Source of the DNA: Homalodisca vitripennis
Taxonomy: Eukaryota; Arthropoda; Insecta; Hemiptera; Cicadellidae
DNA length: 64,000 bases
Reading direction: 5' to 3'
Assembly: GCF_021130785.1 (NCBI RefSeq)
Contig: NW_025776198.1
Location: forward strand, 372,001-436,000
Both the position numbers and the translations under genes were made by a program. Positions within the stretch are counted from its first letter, which is position 1; each line of letters starts with the position of its first letter. The notes under the pieces are model-generated. The model did no database searches. It worked only from the letters and a program-made list of their open reading frames with translations, and was not told the origin of the DNA. This document shows positions 47,361 to 58,773 of the stretch, in pieces.

Positions 47361-48159
47361 TATGATTAGGAACAGTTATTCTATTAAAATCAGTTTAATC
47401 ATTAAAATGTATGTAAGTGGATGTAATGGTCTAAGATTAAAAGAAAAAAAATTCCCAGGAAATAACGGAGAGTAACGATAACGGATCGTGCTGCAAATTG
47501 TAAACAGCCAACTATTTAGGGTTTATTCAAATATGATTAGGAACAGTTATTCTTTTAAAATCAGTTTAATCATTAAAATGTATGTAAGTGGATGTAATGG
47601 CCTAAGATTAAAAGAAAAAAATTCCCAGGAAATAACGGATAGTACCGATAACGGATCGTGCTGCAAATTGTAAACAGCCAACTATTTAGGGTTTATTCAA
47701 ATATGATTAGGAACAGTTATTCCTTTAAAATCAGTTTAATCATTAAAATGTATGTAAGTGGATGTAATGGCCTAAGATTAAAAGAAAAAAATTCCCAGGA
47801 AATAACGGATAGTAACGATAACGGATCGTGCTGCAAATTGTAAACAGCCAACTATTTAGGGTTTATTCAAATATGATTAGGAAACAGTTATTCTTTTAAA
47901 ATCAGTTTAATCATTAAAATGTATGTAAGTGGATGTAATGGTCTAAGATTAAAAGAAAACAAATTCCCAGGAAATAACGGATAGTAACGATAACGGATCG
48001 TGCTGCAAATTTTAAACAGGAAACTATTTAGGGTTTATTCAAATATCATTAGGAACAGGTATTCTCTTAAAATCAGTTTTATCATTAAAATGTATGTAAG
48101 TGGATATAAAGGCCTAAAATTAAAAACAAAAATTCCCAGGAAAAGTGTCAGTGTCAGGT
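47361..48159. repeat. 170-bp tandem array, about 4.7 units, amplified in copy B
   Basis: Seen: GATAACGGATCGTGCTGC starts units at 47477, 47647, 47817 and 47989 (spacings 170, 170, 172). A partial unit lacking its first ~80 bp precedes them (47361-47476). The inner units are almost identical to one another. The last unit carries the variants found in the single copy of A (AGGAAACTATTTAGG, GTGTCAGTGTCAGG downstream). The first unit joins directly to CAATGTCTCTA, so bases equivalent to A 12372-12448 were lost at the left edge. Frames starting MLQIVNS in each unit are repeat shadows with no known family. Confidence 0.93.
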
Positions 48160-49323
48160 ATCAGTATGTAATAATTAATTACTATTATGAGCCAATAAAG
48201 ATAAAATTTCTTTATTAGTGTACATCCGCCACTAGTTCGGTATAACTGGGATGTAGCTTGAAAGCGACAATAACTGTCAATATTATTGATATATTATCTA
48301 TTAGGTAAATACGATCATCCAATATTTATATTATTTAAATTCTTATTTATAGATGGATTAATATAGAACGGTATGTTTTGAGTTTTTCACATGGAATTCT
48401 TATTATTTCATATAGTCTAGTGGCAACGTATATTTCTATCGTATGAAAATCTTAAGTCTGTCTAATTACTTTTTATAATGTATTTTTGATATCAGGATCA
48501 TAAAAAATCCCTAAAATATGTGAAATTTTATGTGAAAAAAATATTTAGGTGGTGATTAAAATTATTATATTGGTGAGCCCTATAATATAAATTTAGTGAT
48601 TTATAGTACAATGTTTATTAGTGAGTAAGGAGTGTGTTAAATTTAAAAAGTATATGTATTTCTTTTCATTACATGTTTTTATAACAGCTGCTTAGAAAAC
48701 CTTTAGAACATATTTTGATATCTCGCATTTTACCTGAAGAAAATCGAGTACTTAACATTTTTATTAATATAATTTTAAAACGTTTTTCCTATTATTTCCT
48801 ACATGGCCTATTTGCTTTTAACTTTAAGAATTGGTATAGATCAAATCTTCTATTTGTAAAATAATTACTTTTCCTAGTGTGTATTCTTATTATATATCTA
48901 ATAAACATTTTAACCCTGTATATGCCCAACATAACTCAAAAGACAAATTTTCCAAGCAAAATATTTTTTTTACTTTGGTAAAAGAAAACACTATAATCTT
49001 AAAACATTCACACGAAATGACGAGATAAACTGTACAGTTAAGCCCATTAGCCAATGTACTATTCACATGCTATAATATTTTATATCTGGGATGAATTACA
49101 TTTTCTCACCCTCTTGAGACTGTAGAGGATATTTACCCTGTGAAACCCAATTTTCTAAACTATGTTAAAGCGCATAACCATTCAAAACACTCAATAATTC
49201 CAATTAGCTCAACAAAAAAGAACAAAAGATACTTGCAAGTTCCTGATATACGGGGGCTTACGATTGGATTTTAACAGCATAGGTCTACCTTTCGTTAATA
49301 CTTCACGACCAATTACAGATATA

Positions 49324-51378
49324 CACTAAAAAACAAACTCCGTAAGATATATTGGAAAACCAGGGACAGTAAAGATTGGGAGATGTATAAAAGAACACGC
49401 AATGAATTGAATGGGATGGTGTGGAGAGCAAAGAGAGATTTTTTTCACTGAGAAATTATCCACTAACAAGGATCCCAAAGATTTTTGGACTTGTTTGAAA
49501 CAGTGTAATATAGTTATGAAAAACAGAAATGAAAACATTCCACACCAACTGAAGCTTGATGACATCAATCAGTATTTTGTCAATATGGGGAATGGAAATG
49601 AAGCCAGAGTTGAAGAAATCGATGTCTTCAGAACTAGTAAGAGAATTGAATCGATGAATGATTTTAGCTTTTCTGCTGTCACTGAAGATGATGTAAAAAA
49701 AGCACTAAATGAAATAAAATCTAGAGCTGTTGGTAGTGATGAAATATCCATCCAAATGATTAAGGCCGTGAGTCCGTATGCTTTGGGTGCAATTACTCAT
49801 CTTATTAACAAATCATTGATGAGCGGTGTGTTCCCGCAGAGATGGAAAATGAGTGTTGTTCATCCATTGCCAAAAGTAACGTCCCCTAAAAGTGTCCAAC
49901 AACTGAGACCCATCTCGATTTTACCAGCAATATCGAAGATTATGGAAAAAATAGTAACACGTCAAATAGCACAGTATATGAACGAAGTAAACATATTGCC
50001 AAAAACACAATCTGGATTTAGAAAAAATCATAGCACATGCACTGCCCTGGTAAGTCTGTTCAGTGACTTAATTGATGCGAAAGATAAAGGGATGTGTAGT
50101 TCACTAGTGATACTGGACTACTCACAAGCATTTGATTCCCTTAACCATGAACTTTTGTACGCTAAGATGCATTTTTATGGCTTTGGCAAAAATTCAATCG
50201 AGTGGGTAAAATCATACCTAGGAGACAGAAGTCAGGTTACAAAGATGGGAAGTGAGACGTCAACTTCACTTGTCAAAAGGCGAGGTGTTCCTCAAGGAAG
50301 TTGTCTTGGACCTATATTGTTCAACTTATATACGTCTGACTTCCCAAGTTGTGTTCAAAGCTGTGCAGCTCACCTGTACGCAGATGATTGTCAGTTGCGC
50401 TTGTCATACGAGCCTGGCTCCATTGATGAGGCTATTGAGAAAATAAATTCCGACCTAGTGAACATCAACACTTGGTCGGTTAACAATGGCCTTAAACTCA
50501 ATATAGGTAAGTGCATTGTCCTTCATCTTGCCCCACACAATCTGGTGCAGGCCCTTGGTCAGAGAGGAGTGAGAGTAAGGCTCAGTGGGGAGAGCCTGTC
50601 TGTCTCTGAGTCAGTCAAGACTCTCGGAGTTGTGCTTGACAGTAAGCTCACCTTTTCTGATCATGTCACTCATGCTATCCAGCGTGCCCTTGGTAGGCTG
50701 AGGGGTCTGTACAGATTTAGAAGTCTGCTGCCAGAATCCGCTAAGCTCCGGCTTATGAGTTCTCTTGTTCTGTCTGTATTTTATTACTGCTATCCTGCAT
50801 ACGGCAACAGTATCTCTAGGGGAGACATAGATCGGATTCAAAGACTGCAAAACTCTGCAGTTCGATTCATTTTCAATTTGAGGCGCTTTGATCATGTGTC
50901 TCCCTTCCGAGATGCTGTCAGTTTGTCCCCCATGGAAAATGTATGCAGGATCCTGATATGTGGCATGATCCACAAGGTGCTTGCGCTGGGTGAGCCGCGG
51001 TACCTGGTCGAGAAGCTCCAATTTCGGGAGGAGGTCTCTCAACGCAGTGTCCGCCATGGTGACTTGCTTCACTTTCCCAGAGTCAAGCATGAGTTTGGGA
51101 GGAGGAGCTTTTCTTACTTTGGCCCAAAGTTGTACAATGACCTCCCCCAGAGCCTTAAACAGACTTCTGTTACTGTTTTTAAAAGTAAACTAAGAAAAAT
51201 GATTGTACAGTAATTTATTTGTCTTGTTTGGGTGTTATATTTAGTCTATAGGTTTTAGTTTTTAATTTTATTTCCCAGTATTGTAAATAGTGTAAGATAT
51301 GACAAGAGTTGTTCTGTAAAGCAGTTGTTATACTGAGAAACGCTTGCAATAAAGGCATTTTTATTTATTTATTTATTT
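49324..51378 (+). mobile_element. 5'-truncated CR1/L2-like non-LTR retrotransposon
   Basis: Seen: the insertion splits ACAGATATA and ATATATTACTACG, which are contiguous in copy A (13716-13736); ATATA is the likely target duplication. The element begins inside ORF2, between endonuclease and RT, contains the rest of ORF2 to its stop, a 3' UTR of about 145 bp with AATAAA at 51348, and ends in a (TTTA)n run. A microsatellite tail rather than poly(A) is known in CR1, L2 and related clades; I cannot fix the clade further. The long open frame indicates a recent insertion. ORF1 and endonuclease are absent, as usual for 5' truncation in target-primed reverse transcription. Confidence 0.9.
49411..51213 (+). 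CDS. LINE ORF2 fragment: reverse transcriptase and C-terminal domain
   Basis: A 600-codon open frame, not a complete gene: the true ORF2 continues upstream in the other frame (WKTRDSKDWEMYKRTRNELN, to 49324) and is joined by a one-base change in a T run at 49439-49445 (7 Ts where 6 would keep the frame). The ATG at 49411 is thus not a natural start. Domains: RT about residues 150-410, with LRPISILPAISKIMEK (165-180), QSGFRKNHST (200-209), motif A LDYSQAFDSL (Asp236), GVPQGSCLGPILF (292-304) and catalytic YADD (323-326). The C-terminal region ends with SFSYFGPKLYNDLPQSLK. All RT key residues are present and there is no internal stop. Role: copies element RNA at a nicked target. Without endonuclease it cannot mobilise itself. 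Minus-strand frames in this interval are shadows. Confidence 0.95.
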   Translation: MGWCGEQREIFFTEKLSTNKDPKDFWTCLKQCNIVMKNRNENIPHQLKLDDINQYFVNMGNGNEARVEEIDVFRTSKRIESMNDFSFSAVTEDDVKKALNEIKSRAVGSDEISIQMIKAVSPYALGAITHLINKSLMSGVFPQRWKMSVVHPLPKVTSPKSVQQLRPISILPAISKIMEKIVTRQIAQYMNEVNILPKTQSGFRKNHSTCTALVSLFSDLIDAKDKGMCSSLVILDYSQAFDSLNHELLYAKMHFYGFGKNSIEWVKSYLGDRSQVTKMGSETSTSLVKRRGVPQGSCLGPILFNLYTSDFPSCVQSCAAHLYADDCQLRLSYEPGSIDEAIEKINSDLVNINTWSVNNGLKLNIGKCIVLHLAPHNLVQALGQRGVRVRLSGESLSVSESVKTLGVVLDSKLTFSDHVTHAIQRALGRLRGLYRFRSLLPESAKLRLMSSLVLSVFYYCYPAYGNSISRGDIDRIQRLQNSAVRFIFNLRRFDHVSPFRDAVSLSPMENVCRILICGMIHKVLALGEPRYLVEKLQFREEVSQRSVRHGDLLHFPRVKHEFGRRSFSYFGPKLYNDLPQSLKQTSVTVFKSKLRKMIVQ

Positions 51379-52798
51379 ATATATTACTACGTACGTTTAC
51401 GGCACGTTCCAAATACCTGTCAAGCTGTGATGTTTCAAATTACAAAGGTTTGAATATTTTGCATCGAAACGTGTACCACGAGGAGCACATGATATTTTAG
51501 TGTGTATCCTTAGGTAAATGTTTCTATCAAAAAGTAGCAAATACACATTCAATTAAACAAGTTGTCGATTTAACAATGTATTAATAAGCCGCACAACGTT
51601 TCGCGTTTCGATTCAGTGAGGCTGCATACAAAATGTTATGTCAATAGCTACATGTATTTCTTCCATCACCTGTAGAAATGTCATATGATTCAGTCAGTTT
51701 GTTTATAGGTTTATTTGTTGTGTGATTTCAATTAGGGTTATCGAAAATAATAATGTAAAAATGTTAACTAACGATCGGTGAATCACACGGAGAGACATTC
51801 ATCTTCCTCAATATTGAAGTTGCTTATATAGAAATGAAGATTTATGAACACTTTCAAATCTTTGGGTGTCTTCGTTTTTGAGATCATATCCGCATTTAAC
51901 TGGTTTATTATTCACTTGCGAAAAGAAGGTAAGAAACTTCTCGTTGGACTTAGCACTAATGCGACCATCATGTTTGCCACATGAGTGACAAGATGGCTAA
52001 GCATGGTAGTAGAGACCGTCTCCTGTTATGATCGCATGAGGGTAAATACAGGGCCCACTATATCTCAAACGTCATATTGGAAGATGGGGAGACCAGCTCT
52101 CATACTTATCTAGTCTAAATGGACATGATATTTTTAACTCTATCCCAGGATAGTAGCTGACAAACACTTAATTAACCTTACCAACTCCAAAAACTTGGGG
52201 TTGGTAATCCTTCGCAGTATACCATATCTACAAATTCACCATTCCACCCCCATATAACGATATTTTCGGTTATTGATGTGCCAGTAATGCACATATATAG
52301 GGTTGATAATATATAATTAATATTTCAGTTTTTGCTACACCCAGTGAAGGTTCAACTTAAAAGGATAAAGCTGCCAGATGTGAACCTTTCTCTCCTAGGG
52401 CATTTCAATGTTGCTCTTAGGTCGATCGTAGACAAATTTTCAGATACAACTTTGTAGACAATGCAAAATGAACTGCTGCTACTCCGTATGAAATTCAACT
52501 TAACACATTTAGAAACATTCATACACTTTAATGTTATCTGTGTGTAGTTTTATAATAAGTACTGAATAAATTATTTATATAAAATAGCGCTTGACTGAAA
52601 ACAAAGTTTTTGTGAAGGGCAATTACAACATGCAAATTTGAGTTGGGTAGTTAATTATCTGTCTTTCTGTTCAGTATAAGTGATGATTCAATTGGACAGT
52701 TCAATAAATTAAAACTTTTTAATTAAAAGTAAATTGAAATGAACAACTGCAAGGCGTTGGAGAGCTAACAAATGAATTTCTCACGACGTCTGTGATGC

Positions 52799-53092
52799 GA
52801 TTTTGTCAGCGGAAGCTCTACGCTGTCCGATGACAACTTGTTTACTGTAGAAGCTTACATCCGAGTCCTCTCTCTCGTATTGAGCCTTCCATTGTTTTCT
52901 CTTGGACAGGAAATCATTTATAACCTTACCAACGTACTAATATAGGATTCTGTCAGCAGCTCTACGCAGTCCGATGACAACTTGTTTACTGTAGAGGCTT
53001 ACATGTGAGTCCTCTCTCTCGTATTGAGCCTTCCATTTTTTTCTCACGGACAGGAAATCATTTATTACCTTACCAACGCACTACTATGTTAT
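52799..53092. repeat. 147-bp satellite, two units (copy B)
   Basis: Units start at 52799 and 52946, 147 bp apart. The first carries the edge variants CGGAAG and CTGTCC of A unit 1. The second lacks GAA in GCAGAAGC and has the TTCTCACGG end found in A unit 15 (TTCTCATGG). They correspond to the two flanks of the 15-unit array of copy A and so look like the ancestral two-unit state. Confidence 0.92.
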
Positions 53093-54429
53093 ACGAGTAT
53101 TACTATTCCAAAGTCAAAAGATACGTAGTTCACTTATAACTAATACATGAATTCATTACATTATCCACGCAACAATATTGCCTTGAAAGTATTAGCTGAT
53201 GTTGCCATAAATCACATTTTGTACTATAATGTATTGCTATGTAAACACATAAACGTCCAAAATTTTATTTGTTCATTAGTATGCATAATAATTACGTCAC
53301 AATTAAAAACCACTTTTTCAATTATGTGAAGTTTAATAAAAGAGATATATTTATGTTATTTTTGTATTCAAACATTAAATAGGTTTCTGCATAATCTAGC
53401 GTGAGAATAAATAAATATATTACTTTCTGTACTGTGCATTGTTAAGTTACGTATCAAGGTCCAACACAAAACATAATCGATATATGCAAGTACAGTTAAT
53501 GAATATGGATGAAAGTACTTTTTTGGATAAATCGATTAATTGGGTAGCATACAAAATTTAAATAAATTTGACATTTAAATACAAATTAAAATAACTTTGC
53601 TTCAAATTAAGCTATCGGTATTTACTAAAAATAATAAACCATGTAAGCAGTTGCACAGATTACTTATATTATTATCTTATTTTTAGTAAAGCCTATCTAT
53701 AACTAGTGGGCTGGAAACATTTCATTTCTATCTGTCTGTGTATCTATGTGCCTGTTCAACACAATATTAAAAAAATATAATTGTGAAGGAAGTTTAATTT
53801 CTATGTTAGGAACACTAAGTTCGATGATTGTGTATTTCTCCATGACATTAGGCTGAGCATCGGAGAATATTTTCACATCGGCCTTATGGGTAACCATAAA
53901 GGCAATTAAAATAGCATAATAAATACATTTATTAACAAATTCACATACCCATAATAGATTAATAATTTGAGATATTAACACATGTGGCCAAATTATCCTA
54001 ACACATAATATCATTTACGTATTTAAACATTAATATGAAAGCAAATTTAATTAAATAGATTTTGAATGTATCATATTGTAGATATTTTTTTTCTTTTTGC
54101 GGGATACAGTTTATCGGGAGACTTTAAATGTTGCAGGAAGATTTCTTCAAAATTGAACAAGTTTTTCGATAGAACTCATAATGTTGCATTTTCAAATATA
54201 TGTTTATATAGGACTTTTGGGTAACTATGATAGAAACAGGAAAACATTTTAAAATAAACAAGTTGATTACAACAATGTGAGATTTTAACATGTTAAATGT
54301 AAAAGAGTGCAGATTATTTATAATAAAATAAAACAAAATTAACATATATTAGCTATAATATATCCTACCTTGTATATAATAGGATTTTGGTGGTTAAAGT
54401 AGAGTCAACATTCAAAGTTTCAGTGACCA

Positions 54430-54880
54430 CCATGGTGAGAGTTTCGAGTGATTAAAGCGTATGAAGTGTTGGTTTAGGATAAGTACACTAATAACGCCAC
54501 CGCTTTCTGAAACTATTTCCGAATTAGAAGGGCGTCATTCAGTGCATGAATAGACGACAGTTTCGTGTGAATACAGCGTATAATAAGTGAAGGAGGATAA
54601 GTATACTAATATTGACGCCGCATGTTTAACCAAGTAAAACATTTTCCCATTAAGAATACTACATTTTATTGAAAAGACATTTTTTTTAAGACTACAGCGT
54701 ATGAAAAGTGAGTGAGTATAAGTGCAACAATATTACCTCAGTTTATTCAACCAAGTCAAGCGGTTTTTTACTAAGAATACTGTTATTAAGTGAATAAATA
54801 GGCAACAGCTTAGTGTCACAACAGCGTATGATAAGTAAGTGAGGATAGGTGAACTAATATTTTCTCCGCTTGCTTAACCA
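54430..54880. repeat. Decayed ~120-bp tandem repeat (copy B)
   Basis: Same four units as at 18705-19165 in copy A, with AGCGTAT anchors near 54456, 54575, 54696 and 54823. It is conserved as a block between the copies. Confidence 0.7.
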
Positions 54881-55765
54881 AGAAAAACTGTTTTCTTTTA
54901 AAAACTTTTAAATATCATCTGTGAAGATCTTTTCTTAACAATGCTAATTAGACCTTATGTTTTCACGAATAAGCGCACTTAATGATGCTACTGAAACGAA
55001 AGCGTCTTCGCTAGTGACAATGTAGGTACGAATATGACATAATCTACAGAGCTCCTGTTTACAGTATAAAATAATTTTCTATTATAATATAAAGCTTATA
55101 TGGATTATTGTCAGAAGTACATTGTCTCGAAAGTCACTAATCGTATCCAACTTGAAATCTTGTCTCTTGCCACACAGAAATATTCGTATAAGAATATATA
55201 ATATATAGATAACATACATGCAGTATTATGTATAGTAAACATATAGTTATTACTAATAGTTTTATTGTATGAGAAGTGATCTAGACTGTAGGTCTTCATT
55301 AAGTTGGTGAAAATGGATAAAATATTTCTAGTTAATAGATAGACAAGAAAGTGAGTTAAAAGAAACTTGTTAAAAATCATACATAAAATCAGTGTTCCAG
55401 TTAGTAAAACGTCCTTTGTTTTACAAATGGCATTGCATGTGAGCTAAAATACTCATTTATTTTATAAAGAAACGAACATGAGTCATTAATTAAACTATTT
55501 CATTGATAATTAACTTAAGAGACTCATATGATAAAAACGAGTGTTCTAGTAGTTACGCATTTTCGCGACTCAAATACATTCAAGTTTACAAAATGGCTTT
55601 ACTTGATTAAGATTAAACAACATAAATTGTTCTTTTATGTAATTAAGCCTAAAATGAAAATATTTATGAATTATAATTTTTTTTTAATGTTAGGGGCTTT
55701 ATATGTTATATAAAACCCCTTCATTCCTGTGTATGATACCAAAAACTACAATTAACTTTATGCCC

Positions 55766-55840
55766 TGAAATAAATGACAATTTAATACAGTTAAGTAATT
55801 TGAAATAAATGGCAATTTAATACAGTTAAGTAAATTGAAA
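55766..55840. repeat. Small tandem duplication private to copy B
   Basis: TGAAATAAATG(A/G)CAATTT and TAATACAGTTAAGTAA occur twice in succession about 37 bp apart, but once in copy A (near 20060). Confidence 0.8.
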
Positions 55841-57117
55841 TGTTATGTGCTGTAGCGATTACACGTTTAATATCAAATAGGGAATTGGTTTCCTTCTGAA
55901 TAAAAGGCAACCAGAAGGCTAAAGATTCTGAAAATATCATTTGCTCACACAGCAGTGTCAGCACATTGGCTTTTAAGCTTACCAATACAGCCTTATTACT
56001 TTATATTGCCGCGACTCTTCTGAATAGTTGTATATCTACGCTACATTACTTAGCCTATTGCTAAACATATTCTGTAATTGTCACATATTTTAATACACAG
56101 CATATAGAAAAAATGATAAGACGTGTGTGACTTTAATTTAAAGTAAATTCAATGTTCCAAAAGATAAAATATTTTCAGTTTTGTGTAAATATACAATAAG
56201 CTAAGAATAGATTGAAAATTGGTTAAACATATTCGGAATGAATAAAAAAAATACAAATTGTAATAATTAGATGCTACTGTTAAAACAATTTACTTGTCAC
56301 TATTATACAGCTACTTTTAGAGTATACAGCTGTTAAAATTACTTTAAGATTGAGCTAGAGTTTACAAATATAATGTAAATGCATAATAAAAACAGTAATT
56401 TGTGGAAGCTTTACTCTAAATATTGCATTACATTTTTGCAAGTACAATTTATGTTTTAGTAATAATTCCAAAGTATTGTATATAGGATTGTGAATTCCAA
56501 AGTACTGGTCCAAGTAAAACGTGATTAGAATTATTGCAAGTCTGCCTAATAGAACAAATATAAACATGGTTTTATTAGGCTCCTGATAATGGCAGTTCCT
56601 TCACTATTTATATACCATAACCTTATAATTATTATGAACGACCTAGATAACTTTGAGATCACGAATGCTAATATCAGTATTGTGCAAGAGATAGGCTACA
56701 TCTCATTACTAGCTATATTATACTGGTTAAAACATACAGAATTCCTTTTGTCATTAAACCAACTTCCACAAAACATTGGGCTACTACAGAAATATATATT
56801 AAAAACTTAAATGAGTCATTTGATCATTAAAAGGAACCATATTATAATGTTATTGAGTATATGGACTCTGAATCGGTATAGAATCAATGAACATATTTTA
56901 GGGTCTGCGATTCTTAATGTTTATATTCTTTTCTATTCTTACTGTACATTTTCATGATAAATGTGTTAAAAAGTTAGTGTATAATGCACTTTTTATTTGT
57001 ATGTATTAGACTCCCTTTATTACCCGTCAGGTGTATTGGGAATTATATATTATATTGTGTAAAAATATATTTATTGTCAATTCCAATGTGTTTGTTTAAT
57101 TTTTTATGTAAAAGTTA

Positions 57118-57750
57118 TTATAAATAAATAATTAATATATTCAATGCCTTTATTGGTTAAGCGCTCCTGAGTACATAACTAACTGTTTTCCGACTGTTGC
57201 GTCAATTATATGTGTAATAACAATAACATACATAACAACACACAAACTATGAGAAGATTAAAAAAACCGTTAGAATTGAACCGTGATTTAAACATTTTCA
57301 AGTCAAGTCACATATATAAACAGAACAAAAATGTTGTAGCTTAAATATACAAAATGTATAAAACATACAAAATAATAAAAAAACGTCCCTACTACATATA
57401 CAATTTCCTTAGTGACATTTAAGTTGCTGCCTAATTTCCTTTTTTGAAAATGATTACGGTATAAATTTTTATGGTGTCAGGGAGGACGTCATGTATTGTT
57501 GGGCCAAAGTAGCTGAAAATTCTTCTCCCGTCCTGAAACCCTACTTGTGGAAAGTTAAGTCTTCGGTTTTGACGGGTGCTCCTTTGAGTGATCTCTTCCC
57601 GCCTCTGCAGTTTGAGTCCAAAATACCGAAGCTCTTCATGATAATAGCACTTTTTAAGTCACGCAGTTTGTCAGGACTCTGCATACGTGTTTATCAGTCT
57701 GATGGAAAACCGATAAATTTACAGAATAAATACATACCTATCTAACACAG
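57118..57750 (-). pseudogene. CR1/L2-like LINE 3'-end relic (copy B)
   Basis: Equivalent of 21378-22015. On the minus strand, FSYFGPTIHDVLPDTIK is followed by a stop within 25 codons; the 3' end carries AATAAAGGCATTG and an AT-rich TTTA-like run. Copy B lacks a few bases of copy A near the FSYFG motif (TTCTTCTCCC against TTTTATTCTTCTCCC). The plus-strand frame at 57491-57745 is a shadow. Shared by A and B, so older than the duplication. Confidence 0.65.
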
Positions 57751-58713
57751 AACAATCGCATAAAAATTTTAACCAAATGTAGTTCAAATTGTATAATACT
57801 ACTGAATGGTATGCTTTCATGACGATCCATTGAGGGACATGTACAATCATCGAACTAGAAATGAAGTTCCTGCAATATTTAAAGTCTAGAGAAGAAGTAT
57901 TTCTGGAGATATATTGCTGAGAGTTAGAGGAATGCGGGCGTAAGAGGAGGAAAATATATACAAAAATTATGACTAGCTATACAAGTAAATACACGGAAAG
58001 CATTAAACCGAGGTAGATGAAGGTGCTTGAAGAAATTAACAGCAGAGAATGATGCTTAGTGTAGTAAAAACTGTTTAAAATGTAGCATTTGCGTTATATT
58101 AGGGTCTACTAGTCAAACTATCGCTACACCTCATACACGTAGGTATGCTGGTAGTCTATATTTTCAGTAGGGTCGTTAGCCTGTGAGGACATTTTGTTGC
58201 TATGATAGTGCATCTGATTGTGTTCTTGCGGTTTCAGTAACCGTAATCTTGGGATTTTTTACATTGTAGCAATTTATTATCATGCAGGAATTTAATTACT
58301 TGCCGTTATAGAGTAATAATTTATTATTAACATTAATTGAATTTGTATACATGGCAATACCTTAATTTAGTTTCAATAAATATTAAATCATAAAAATTAC
58401 TTGTCAGGGCTGATGAAGTACTTTTCCTGATCCAATATTTATTGAAATGAATTTATTAATAAGATATATATTACTTACAAAATATGACTTACTTGACCAG
58501 TCGTACTGCTAAGAAGCTGTCTCTGACACAACATTGTTATAAACGGCTTAGCAGTGGAATAGAACCTGAAAACTAAAACTTAGATTTTCCCTATTGAAAA
58601 CATTTAGCATTTTAATTCAAATTAATCCCAAAATGTGTTGCTAAGCATTAATTTTCAGAATGGCTGGAATAATTTCTCTTTTATTTTTTAATTTTCTAAA
58701 ATATTCATTGAAA

Positions 58714-58773
58714 TCCAAAAACAGTTAATACAAAGTGAAAGATAAAAAATCTTTCACTTTGTATTATTTTGGA
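58714..58773. repeat. Conserved 60-nt hairpin (copy B)
   Basis: Identical 17-bp stem and loop to 22991-23050 of copy A; stem arms 58727-58743 and 58749-58765. Confidence 0.7.

Noticed and set aside
47488..48218. Repeated small frames beginning MLQIVNS or MLQILNR
   Set aside because: One frame per 170-bp unit; they exist because the unit is repeated. The unit in A has the same frame with no sign of conservation as protein.
50611..51090. Minus-strand frame of 159 codons
   Set aside because: Antisense shadow of the LINE RT.
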